Of a stretch of DNA of 64,000 nt, positions 34,192 through 46,800 are shown piece by piece; within the stretch, counting starts at the first letter, position 1, and every line of letters begins with the position of its first letter. Position numbers and translations under genes: made by a program. Origin of the DNA: Hippopus hippopus (taxonomy: Eukaryota > Mollusca > Bivalvia > Cardiida > Cardiidae); assembly GCA_946811185.2 (NCBI GenBank), contig OX328096.1, positions 39,940,011 through 40,004,010 on the forward strand, written 5' to 3'. The notes below the pieces were generated by a model, which was given only the letters and a program-made list of their open reading frames with translations, ran no database searches and was not told the DNA's origin.

Positions 34192-37100
34192 TAGATAGAC
34201 AAACAGACAGACAAAATGATAAATTGAGACAGACAGACAGAGAGAGAGACACGCATCTCAGCTCCATCCAAGATTTCGAACTGACACATACATTGTAGAT
34301 CAATGTAGATTTCACGAACCAAACACGCGTTTTCATCATACAGACAAACTATTTATTTACCGTGCTTGAGCTTCCTGCAAACCCCTCATTGTTGTTGAGA
34401 TTCAAAATTGCAGTAAAACAACTGAAAGAACAAAACAATAACAGACAGTCAGACAGAGAGAAATAGACAGAGAGACTGTGCTGTTTGACAGTTGCCATTT
34501 TCATGTTGTTCATTTATACTTAACAATTACGCTGCTAAGCGCGACTCATGTACCTTTTGCGGACAGTGCAGATCAAGATCAGACTGCACAGAACGTGCAG
34601 ACTAGTCTTAGATCTGCACTGTCAGATAAGGATATATTTTTCCTCCAAAAATATCTTTGAAATAGCAATATTTGGGTTTTTACAATCGACTTGAAAAATT
34701 CATTTCACTTAATTCGCAGGATAAGGCTTAAACGTTTAGTAATAATGCAAACCATTTTTACGGACACTAGCAAAGGTTCACGAAGTTAGTTATAGATGTT
34801 AAAAATAAAGTCATCGTAGAGATCACAGAGATCAGACATGCTCGAGCGTGTAACTTATGAATGCTCGCATGTTTTTATACTTATGCACAGATTTGCGAAG
34901 ATCACTATGACACAGATTTCTAAATGAATCAGAGGAAGTCTTATTTCATTGAAAATCGGCAAAACACGTAAAGGAGACAGAATAACCAGATATAGCAAGC
35001 TTTTGCTACTGCTTTTCACGGGTAGCAAATTCAGTTGTCAGCTAGCAAATTTGCCTAAATTTGCCCGCAAACAGGCCTGAAGGGTTCCTCAAAATAAAGA
35101 TTTCCCAAATTTTTTACCAATCGCAAATATCTACTTATCCAGTTGAATGTATAAATACCAAGAAGTAGATCAAAAACCCTCAGCTACCCAGAAAAAAAAT
35201 CGTCTGCGACAGTTAACCCGTCAATACTTAGTTATCATACCACATCACAGCAATATTTAAGTTTATACATCATTTTGCTCCTTGTAGCTCAGACATAAGA
35301 CGCAGGGTTATGCATCAAGGGGATATGAGTTCGAAACTCGGCTCGCCCTAAACTGTTTCCGAGGCTTGATGAAGTCATTGCAACGAGATTCAACGCTCTG
35401 TCACCCCTGAACATTTTTTCTGTTTCTGCTATGTGGCGAGGTAGGTAATGGTCAAGAAAAAAGTGTTGTGCTTAATACTTGTAAAGTCAGTGAACGCAAG
35501 AATAGATAAATAGATACACTTGCTGCCGTTACACAACTGGAATACTGTCGAAAACGGCACTTACACCAAAGAATCAAGTTATTTTACCCGTTACTGTCTA
35601 TGACTGTAGTTACAGGTGCAGTAAAATCGATGTTCTCTGACATGTAACAATTCGTTACTCGTGCCCCGGCATCATCCAGGAACTCTGAAAACGAGATGTC
35701 GCAAAAATCAACTCTTTACCAAACAGTATTGATTTTTAACGACTTTTGAAGGGATTTTGAAAACTTTGTGGGGAAAAAAAGAAAATGCTGGTAACCAGCA
35801 TTTTCTTTTTTTCCCACAATATTTTCTATCTTTTCAAAGAAAAATCCTATCATTTGCTCCACATTTAATTTGTCGTCTGCAGATGCTTTTAATTTTGCCA
35901 AGTCTAAAATTTTGTCGTTAAACTGTAGTAATTTATAACCACTCAAGTATGATTTTTCAGCCACTGCATTATGAAAAGTTTTGGAAACATACGTACAATA
36001 ATAATATGAGGGCCATTTTGAAAGTTCTGATAATGGGTGTGGGTTAGTAAAACTGCTTTTGCCTACTCAAAATTGCCTATTCCAGTCCTTTGAAGTACTC
36101 TTCCTTGACCTGTACATACTTTTTGATCCAATCCGAAAATGCCTTTTTATAGTCCGATTTGGGTAGACTACTAGTGCATTGATATAACGAGCGTCCAACA
36201 GCGGTGTGGGTCTCAAACTTCCGTCCTCTTAGATACTGTTTAATGTATGGGTTCAGCCAGAAATCACAAGGTGCCAGATCTAGACTGTATGGTGGATGTG
36301 GCAAAGTATGAAGTCTATTGCTTTCAAATAATATGTGATGACGGCCGACTTGTGTGCAGGGGCGTTATCATGGAGCAGATTAAGTCTTCGCACTCCGGTT
36401 AGTGGGAGGGCCTATGTGTAATGGTTAAGATTGTTTCAGGCCTCATAAACTGCTTATAATTCCGTCGTAATTCTGACGCTCTCCTGTTTTCGGGTGATCA
36501 GTCAACAAATGGGGGATCCAACGTAATCCAGATCTTCCTAAGTTTAAATTTTTCTTTCAAAATAGTGAAAAGTGTCCCCGAACTTATACCACATATGTCA
36601 GCTAGCTCCTCAACATTGGTCTTTTTCGACGTCTACCGTATGGTTGTCTTATATATTGATTTAAACATTACGCAGAAAAGTTTTACGGACTGATGTAAAA
36701 AGAAATGCAACGTTTAACCCGTTTTACAATCAAGGAAAATGTAGACAAAAAACACAGACACGGGCATGAAGTAATTGTAAAATCTTGTCACCAGAGAAAG
36801 TTTCGACCTATTTGGGACCAAAGGCAATGTAGGGTCCTCCCCTCTTCAATTAATCATCATGATCATGATCACGATCACCATCATAGTTATCATCATCATC
36901 ATCTTCTACCAACTGCAAGGTTTCTTTTTCTACAAAGCACAAATTTAAGTACTTACGCGTGTAGTTTTCTATGGTCATTGTAAAGCGGAGCTGTGCAGCT
37001 GCACCAAGACTTAACAAGGTCACAGCATTACCGGCACCGTCTGTTATTTCTAGTGTAGGGTTATAGTTAACCGGGGTCAGGAAAGTGTTCTTGAACAACG

Positions 37101-40100
37101 TGAACCTAAATAAAGTACAAAATATATCCCGAACTTGAGCACCAAAAAGTGAAATGTGTGGACACAGTTCACTAATAAGCCCCTTAATCTACCCTTATCT
37201 CGTAGACCTGCTCATTTTTTTCTTTTTTTCATCTTTGTAATGGATCCATACTATGCGACAACTAAAACCCTTATCCTGTGAAATATGTGAAATGAATTTT
37301 TCAAGCCGATTGTAAAAACCAAAAAATTGCTATTTCAAAGATTTTTTTTTTGAGGAAAAAATATGTCCGTATCGGACACTGCAGATCTAAGATCAGACTG
37401 CACTTTCTGTGCAGTCTGATCTTGATCTGCACTGTCCGCAAAAGGTCCTCGAGTGGCGCTTAGCAGCGTAAGGGTCAAGTAGTATAATGCATTAAAAAGT
37501 TGAATTAAACCCCCCTTTACCGGAGCGCCGCTCATATTACAGTGACTGTGAATTCCTCGTGGAAAAAAAAAACACTACGAATTAAATTATTATATTGTTC
37601 AATATTTTGGCTGTAACCTTTTAATGATTTTGAAACAATCTATCTAGCTCTATTGAGACAAAGTGTTCCAATACTCTTGAAGATGAAAAAAAGCAATATT
37701 TGAAATATTTAACTCTTATCCCACTAAATAAGTTATATAAAACTTTCAAGCTGATAGTAAAAACTCTGAATAATGCTATTTCAAACTTATTTTTCGGAGA
37801 AAAATATTTCCTTATCGGACTGTGTAGATCAAAGATCAGACTGCACAGAACGTGCAGTCTGATATTGATCTACACTATCCGCAAAAGGTCAGTGCAATCG
37901 GATGTTGGTGTCGAAACATTTTCTTCTTACTTGATTTTAATTGAGAAATTAAGAGAAAATGGACGGCTTTTAATCTATGTAATCCTTTCTTTTTTAACCC
38001 TTTAACCCTTTACCAAACGACAATCCAAATTATAAAACATTTGCAGAAGACAAAGTAAATGTAACAAAAAAAAATTGGAATTAACTCTTGGAAAGATAGA
38101 AATCATAAATGGAAAAAGAGAAAATACTGGTCACCACCATTTCCCCTTTTTCCAACATGTTTTGAAAATCCTTCTTCATGAAGGTCGTGAAAACTCGGGA
38201 TTGTCTGGTAAAGGGTTAACCACACGATCCCATGGGTTCAAGATCTTACAGAAGAGGGTTTTGAAAGAAGGTAATTAGAAAAAGAAGAAAATGCTGGTAA
38301 TCATCATTCCAACCTTCTCCCACAATAATTTCTACCATGTCAAGAAAAATCACACCATTTAAGCCTCATTTTATTTGCTATTTGAAATGCTTTCAATATG
38401 GCAGAGTTTGAAACTTTGTCGTCTGATAAAGAGTTTCCATCCCCATGTATCGGACTTGTCATTTTGGTACCATGAGCAACATGTATCGGACTTGTCATTT
38501 TCGGTACCATGCGCAACATGTATCGGACTTGTCATTTTGGTACCATGAGCAACATGTATCGGACTTGTAATGTTTGTTACTATGAGCAACATGGTTAGGT
38601 TCCTTGTGCTGAGAATTTCAGATGATGCGAATTGTAGTTGGTGCCACCGGTTGCAGACGACATTTACAACGTATTAGTTCACAAACTTCGTCGCTAAATC
38701 ACATTAATTAATATTATACAGTCTTACGCTTGAGTTCCGGTTATAGAAACACCAACTCTGTTTGCTCCTTCGACGGTTAGATCAAAGAATTGTTCCCTTT
38801 CATCCGTATTTGCTGGGTCAATTTTCGATAGTACTGTTACCGTGTAACTGCTTGAACTTGGCGCGTCATTCTAAGACAAGAAAATGAAATTTTTCTCCAT
38901 AAAATTTGTATTTGTAACATGCCCGTCTGTCACGACTGCTGTTTATAAATTTTATCCTCATTGGAATTGTATTTTACAATGCTTTCAACAATTTCAGTCA
39001 ACTCCTATCTTTCTTAGGTTAGTTTTAGGCTAAAAAGCACTGCAGCTACAAGCCGCGGGATTTCGACACAGATTTCCAATCACGATTCAACACCTGAACC
39101 AACAGAGGACACCAACTTGACAAATTATTCCTCTCAGCAACGATGGTATTGTAGACGGCTTAGATAAAGATCCGACTCTCAGAACTTGTAGTCTAATCTT
39201 GGTTCCTTTGTTTAGTCAGGCCTTACATGGCTAGCATGATTACATCTATTAGTCCTTTACCCAACAATCCCGAGATTGAACGTACCTAATCGAAGAGGAT
39301 TAAGACAACAATCTTTGAAAAGAAGAAAATGCTGGTAATCTGCTTTTTTCTCCTTTTCCCCCAGTGTTTTGTACCTTATCAAGAAAGGCTAGACAGAGTG
39401 TTGAGGTGCTTGTGCAGGCATATCAGATAAGACTGAAGCATTTAAGCCATGTACTGTGAACAGCGGTTTAAATGCATCAGAAATAAGTATCGACCTTGGT
39501 CAGCCTGAGTAATCCGCGCAGGCTGACATGAGCCGAAAGATTTGCTTTTCGTCAATTTTCTGCATGTCAAAGGACCATTGTTCTTCATGATTCAGTCAGT
39601 TGTTAACATGAATAAAATCCATTTTGTCTAAGAATCGGCCGAATCCTGGGGTAAACTGGTCCTTTAATATGCAGAAAATTGGTAAATAGCAACAATTGTC
39701 AGCCCATGCCAGCCTGCGCTGACTGTGCAGGCTGGCAAGAATCGATACCTTTAGCAGATGCATTAAACCCTCTTTTCAAAGAGCATGACTCACTTTCATT
39801 TTCATTCAGACAGATATTTCAGTCTTTAAGACAAATCGCGTTCATCTCTTCCATGGCAAAAGAGTAGTATACAAGTGAAATGTTGTCAATTAACAACGTT
39901 GCAAATTGCTTTTCTTATCCTATCTAATAGGTGGACTATTCCTCGATGAAGGATAAGGAATTTACAATAGCCATACAAGGTGCTACTACTGCTACTACTA
40001 CTACTACATTTACCACTACTTCTTTTCTACTACTACTACAACTACTATGAGTGATAATAGTAATAAATATTTACCGTGAATGGGCAGTCTGTAGCTAATC

Positions 40101-43100
40101 CATTAAAAAAGATTTGTTTTGGATTAGATCCTGCCTCAATTGTAAAATTGAAATTTGCTACTGCTCCCGTCACGTTCACTCTGAAATTAACAAACAAGAG
40201 GGCCATTGGCCCTAGAACGCTCACCTGAGTAGTCATCTAGGATTGATAAAGTTGGAGACATCCTGGTTGTGATGAGGTTAAAATATGATTGTAAGTGATC
40301 TACTTTTTTATCCAAATTCACCCGATTTCAAACTTGTTCAAGATATTATCAAGACAAACATTCTGATAAAATTTCATGGGTCTTAGACTGAAATTATGGC
40401 CTCTAGAGTGACCATAAGGTCTTCCTAAGATTTCTCCCGGTGACCGTTTTGATCCGACGTGAACAAATTTTCAACTTACACCAGATATCATCAGGATAAA
40501 CACTGAGCAATTTCCAATAGTATCCAACTGAAAATGTGGCCTCTAGATTTGTCCCATTGACCTACTTTTGTTCCGACTTGACCAAATTTTCCAATTTTAT
40601 CAAAGATCGTATCGAGAAAAATATTTTGACAAAGTCTGAAGAGTATTGTGTTAAAAATATGGCCTCTAGAGAGCACACACAAGGCTTTTCTAAAATTTGT
40701 CCCAGTTGACTTTTTGAGCCGACATGATCCAATTTTGAACCAGTTCGAGGTATCATCAAGATAAATCGTCTTACAACTTTTAATAAGTATCAAACTGAAA
40801 ATCTAGCCTCCAGGGTGCACACAAGTTTTTTTAGATGTGATTTGTCCCGGTGACCTACTTTTTGACCCGACGTGAACCAAGTTCTAAGTGGTCAATGACA
40901 CTATGTAGAGAAACATTCTCATCTAGTTTAATGTGTATTGTGCTAAAAGTGAGGCCTCTAGATTGCACACAAGGCTTTTCTAGGACTTGTCCATGTACTT
41001 TCTGACTCAACCCAATTTTGAAAGTGTCCGACATATTATCAAGACAAATATTCTGACAAAGTTTCACTAGCATTGGTCTAAAATGTAGCCTGTCGCGTGC
41101 ACACAAGGTAATATTAGTTGTACGGTCAGGTGGCCCGGGACTTGGAAACTTATTCACGGCCATGGCGAATCATGTCGCCCCTCGCGGACATGATTCGCCA
41201 CAACCGTGAACAAGTTTCCAAGTCCCCGGCCACCTGACCGTACGACGAATTTATTATACTGCAAAGATTTACCATTCCAATGTGTATTCAGCGAAATTTC
41301 CCCTTTATGTAGCCTACTTACGAATTGAATACGCTGACGACATAGAATTTCCTTTCTGAGTGCCCCAATTCAATGAAAACTGACGTCACCGAGAACTGAC
41401 GTCAGTGAAACCTTGGTAAAACGTGCAGTTTGGTGGATGAACTTGATGTCACTGCTATAGAAATTCGTCATAATTTTATTCAAACATGGATTTAAACAAC
41501 TCCAAGGTAAGTAACTATGCATTTTAATGTTTTGTTGTCAAAAAGTAAAATACTATTAGTTACTATAAACGACAATTTGGTTATCCTTTTAACGTTACGA
41601 TGAGTTTCGACACTTCACAATTTGCTTACCTGACGAAGGGATGGCTCATTTAACCCCGTGCATTTGTTTAAGAATGACAACAAACGATAATTTTGTATCT
41701 ATATTCATTTATTTTCAAAAATAATCCATTCCTTCCGCTTTAATGACAACCATCAAGGGAAACTCGAAATAAAACGGTGCAGGCTACTCATTATGCTTGT
41801 GGACGGCTCGTATCGATCGACGCCGCCATTTTGGGTGTTTTGCTGAAAGTGTAGTCATGTATACGGGGCCTTCAAAAGGGAAACTGCTTTTACGTGGATT
41901 TTGCCAGTGTACATGGCTTGTATATACCCGACATATTATCCAATCAGATCGCGAGACATTTCTTTGCTGGATAAATAACCACATGATAGACGACGCAGGT
42001 CGAGCGACAGAAGACGGACACAACACGATCACAAAAGCTCACCTTAAAAATGGTTGTATTCTGACATCAAGAATTGGTCGAGGCATTTTTTTAAATCACA
42101 GAACTAACAATGATTTCAAGAGTAATATTTCTATAACGGTTTTTCCTATCTTACACAAGTTCGAAATCAGCAAATTTGCTTGTCATTTGTCACAGCCCTC
42201 GATTCATTCGCCGTATTTCTAAAACATCGGTGACCTAGGTTAATCTGTAAAATCCGCCGTTTAAATCTATGATCATGACAAGGCTCTTGTTTGCTCTGTC
42301 TTTAGCTTTAAATTCATGTCGTTTTATACAAGTTTCTTTAGATCTATTTTTCATCACGGGGATGCTCTCTAGTCAAAGGAGAGTGTTAGTCTCGGAAATT
42401 CTCACACACGTGGCACAAATTTTCGCATACCATCACTTACAATCCTAGAGAAACAGTCCTATAATAAAAGAATCTGACAATCGTTTGCTTCATCACACTC
42501 ACCAAGAAAAATGCTATTAAGCTCACCATACGGCTGCTGAAAATCATTTTGTCTCATATCTTTGTGTCAACATGTTCAATACTATTCTTTACCTAAAATA
42601 CCAACTTTTGTCAGGTCCTATGTATCTGAGACATAAAACTATGTAAACCAATATTTTTGAGAAATCATTTCAAGCCGTTTTTATTTTCCCCATCGTCATT
42701 AGTTACCGTCATCATTATCATCATTGCCATATGTATTATAACATATATAATAATATAGAACTGTTAAGGACTAATCGGCAAAATGCATCAACTTTAACAT
42801 TTAGAGCACATGCGTTTAGTTTTTGACAGTCTTCGCCTTTATTAACCTTATATTTAAGACAAAGTGTCAAACTGTAGTACTAGTACAGATAACTGTCCCC
42901 AAAGGTGATGATACTTTTTGACTGGTCGCCTCTGGGTAAAATCAGTTGAAAGCTCCGCACAGATTTTGTTCGCAAGTTTGAACTCTCATAATTTTTTCAC
43001 AAATAGAGCACAAAAATAGGATTTGAACATACCTGTTGCTTGCGAATTCAATAATCCTTCCTTTGAAATACAAATACTTTCAATTTACACGCTGAATATA

Positions 43101-43793
43101 AGAAAAAAGTTCATTTCATCTGTTACTCGAGTAATTTACATTACCGAATATACACAAAATGGCTGCTACACACTGTAGATTTCGTCAGTTCTTTTCCGAG
43201 ATTTACGTTATAAACGACTTCTACAAGCTCTTAAGGTAATGGAAGGCTTAATAATTTGTCTTTAGTCACTTTTGTTACTGAAAGTTAATTGCATTTTGCT
43301 GCAATACAGATTAAACCGACGAAACAGAAAGTCACTTGTGCGCTCTATCTTTGCTACCGGAAAATTTACGATGGACTTGAGACGGTACGGTGAACAGTAA
43401 ATGTCCAAATACGAAAAAAAATCACCGTAGCGTCTCATTATTGAGACTAACTGTAGTACCTGCTATCCCCAGTCACATGTCAGTTTTTTCCCACTTAATT
43501 CTGAACAAGAATGATAAAAATTGAAACAGAAAAAAATCATTCATCGTGGTAAACGATACGGAAATTTCCATTTCTCGGTGGGGATGACAAAAATTGTTCT
43601 CCTCCATAGTTTGGATCTCTCTAACCTTATTGATATTATTCCATTTCTGTCGTTCTATGTACCAGGACGAAGGTAAATTACCACAAAACACGGAAAAAAG
43701 TAAACTAAACCGCCCTCCCAGACATAAGTGAAAAATACTGACAAACGACTGGGGGGCTAGCGTTCGGAAGGGAAAACAGTTCTACACCTCGTA

Positions 43794-43845
<52 letters not shown>

Positions 43846-46800
43846 ACACACACACACACACACAAAAGTTGTCCGTGGTGTACAGACTTGTGTCAATATA
43901 ATTTTGATAAAGATTTTTTCTTGATAGGAAAATCGAATTAGAATATTGTAAATTTCACCCTTTAATTCGATAATACGTTATGTGCATGTATCTGTAATTA
44001 CTCCCAGCTTTATTCAACGCAGACAAAGCAATGCGCATAGAAGTTTTCTTTCTTTCTTCTTTTTTAATCACGATGTTCTTCTTTCAAGGGCTCACGTCCG
44101 TAAGTTAAGTTTTAATCGATGTGTGAATTTACATTCCATTGTTCAGCTAATTATTTCTACCGGTATCATGTCCGTCCAACAGGTTCAACATTGCATCACT
44201 GTTAGTGACCAAATAATTTCGTCTTTTGTGACCTTAAGTAAAGCAGTTATTACAACCATTGAGGGAAAAAGAGAAAATACCAGTTACCAGCATTTTTTCC
44301 TTATCCTTATAGCTTTTCAATAATGATCTTGCAACTACAAATCCCATCGCTTTTATCATATTGAAATTATTACCTGCAACCGCTTTCAATAAGAACGATT
44401 CTGTAGGTTTGTCGTTTGGTACAGAAAGTCCATGAGTCAAGAAAAACTTACGTGCAGTTCGGATTTTGTGTTGGGTTATCTCTATCCACAATCCAAAGCT
44501 GAGTAATAGGATCTAAAGCGGGAAAGAACGTCACTTCAAATAAGACGTCTGTTGTTCCATCGATCGGTGAATCCTGATACGTGACTGAAAATACAACTGT
44601 AAAGAAAAAATAGTTTATTAGTTCTCAGTGATGATATCCTTGTTCGGCATTTCATAATCAGCCGCCATTACATCTATCCATCCGTTCTGAGACAAGGGAA
44701 GGTTTTGAGGGGATTTATTGTATCGTTAAATGTTGAAGCCAAAATACTCTGGAATTAAAATCTGGTTAACACGAAAAAAATGAATTTGTCTTGGTTCAAG
44801 ATATCTTAACCTTTATCCCGCTAAAAAAGTGAAATGAAACTTTCAAGCCGACAGTAAAAACGCAAAGTCTGTTATTTCAAAGGATTTTTTGGGGGAAAGA
44901 TATCTCCTTATTGGACAGTGTATTTCCAAGATCAGACTGCACGTTCTGTGCAGTCTGATCTTGATCTATACTGTCCGTAAGAGGTCTTTGAGTCGCGCTT
45001 AGCAGCCTACGGGTTAAACTTTCCTAATTGTCTTTTAAAGGTCCTGATATTCTGACCTGGAATTTCAACATTTCTGACTGAATTAGCACTTAGAGGCCCA
45101 ATGTGGCTAAATGTTAACAATAACATAAAGGTAGACTAAATTTCAATCATATCATTAAAATGGCGATTGACATAAGTCTTGCAAGCTGTTAAAGTGTGGT
45201 TGGTAAAAGTTCTTGTCACTGGCATAATAATAAATATCAAACAAGCCTGAGTTTTAAAGACCCTGAAAAAGAGGACTTTTGAAAACATTGTAAAAAAAGG
45301 AGAAAATGCTGGTACCAGCATTTTCTCCTTTTTCCACAATGTTTTTATCCTTAAAAAAAAAACATACTGCACTTTTTGAGTCGTATTTTGTCGACTGCAA
45401 ATGCTTTTAATTCGGACCAGTCTATGATATTGTCGTGTGGTAAAGAGTTAGTTAAACATATTTTATTTCATAAAAGTTGAACTGGGGTTGGACCACAAGT
45501 TCTACCAACTTAGAATCGGTCCTTCCCCTTCAAGACAATTTCAATAATTCAATTTACAACAATAGCAATATACCCGCAGTAAAAAAAAAAAACGAGAGGA
45601 AAGAAGAAGGGTATTGATAGAAAAGGAAGAAAGAGATGAAAAGAAATCGGATGGTGCTCTCAGTTGGACGTCCGGTAAAATTATCTCTGTTAGGTGTCCA
45701 TTATTTAAAACGTTTTGCCTCATTTATATACATGTGAACTGCTTCAAAAAGTAAACAATTTTGGCCTAAGGTTAAGTCAGCACTGCCAAACAGTCTATCT
45801 ATACTTAAAGGGTGGAATTCCCTTGTTGCTCGGAAAAGCGAGACTCTTAAATCTGAATTACGGTAGCATTTGAAAAAATAATGTTCAGCATTTTCAGCAC
45901 CATTGTTACAGTCACACATGGGATCCAGTCTTAAATGGTTCATGTAAAGGTCTTTGTTTAAATGACTACAATTGTTTCTGAATCGTGCATGAAGAACTGA
46001 GATATATCTATTTCCAAAACAATAAATATACGAAATTTTGACGGGTCTCGTTTTATCAGTTAGTTTGGATTTAAAGAGGCCCTTATACCCATTTTCAGCC
46101 AGTTTTAACTCATTTTGTCTCCATTTTATCAAACTATAGTCATTCTTATATCTTCATGCCAAATATTGCGCCTGACGGTTGCAAGGTTGCTTAGATTACG
46201 GTCGATAGAAAATGCATTTCGCTGAGTTGCGGCCTTCCATGTAAACAGACTCGTCGTTTGCGGTTTTTATATCGAAGATTTTCGATATATCCGTTATACA
46301 CTCGGGTAGATTCGTATGATGATCGTGCATTCTGTCACGTGACTATATTTGACCTTCGCCCAGCGTCTAATGAGGTAAACAAAGGAAAATGGAGGCTTCT
46401 CTGTTGCAGCCTCGATTTTCAGACGGAGGTCGCGTCCTATATGCAAATTACACCTTATCCGACTCTAGGCGGAAACCAACAATAAATTTCCGTGACGCAC
46501 CGCCATTGTTTACAGCTTCGATCGTCAGCCAGTTTTCTTCTGACCAATGTTCGGTTTCTAATACAAATCTCGGTGTTTCTTTTTTTCAATTACACCATAT
46601 ATGTCAGTAATTTATCCATGTTTACACACTAAGGGCTGATTTCTGTACCATTCTAAATTGTTTGAAATTTAACAGCGTTTTTGCTCACCGGCTGTAGACG
46701 GGCATCTTTAAACGAACTATATGTTGCACTACTTTTTACTTCTTGTTCAAGATTGTTCCAAAGAGAAAATGAAAAGGGGATACATGACTTCTGTAAAATA

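Noticed and set aside
33538..34339. Long open frames on both strands rich in Arg/Glu or Ser/Leu
   Set aside because: They run through a GA/GACA simple repeat where stops are excluded by composition; no domain and no splice logic.
41797..42222. 141-aa plus-strand open frame
   Set aside because: It crosses the edge between the insertion and the family D element and shows no recognisable domain.
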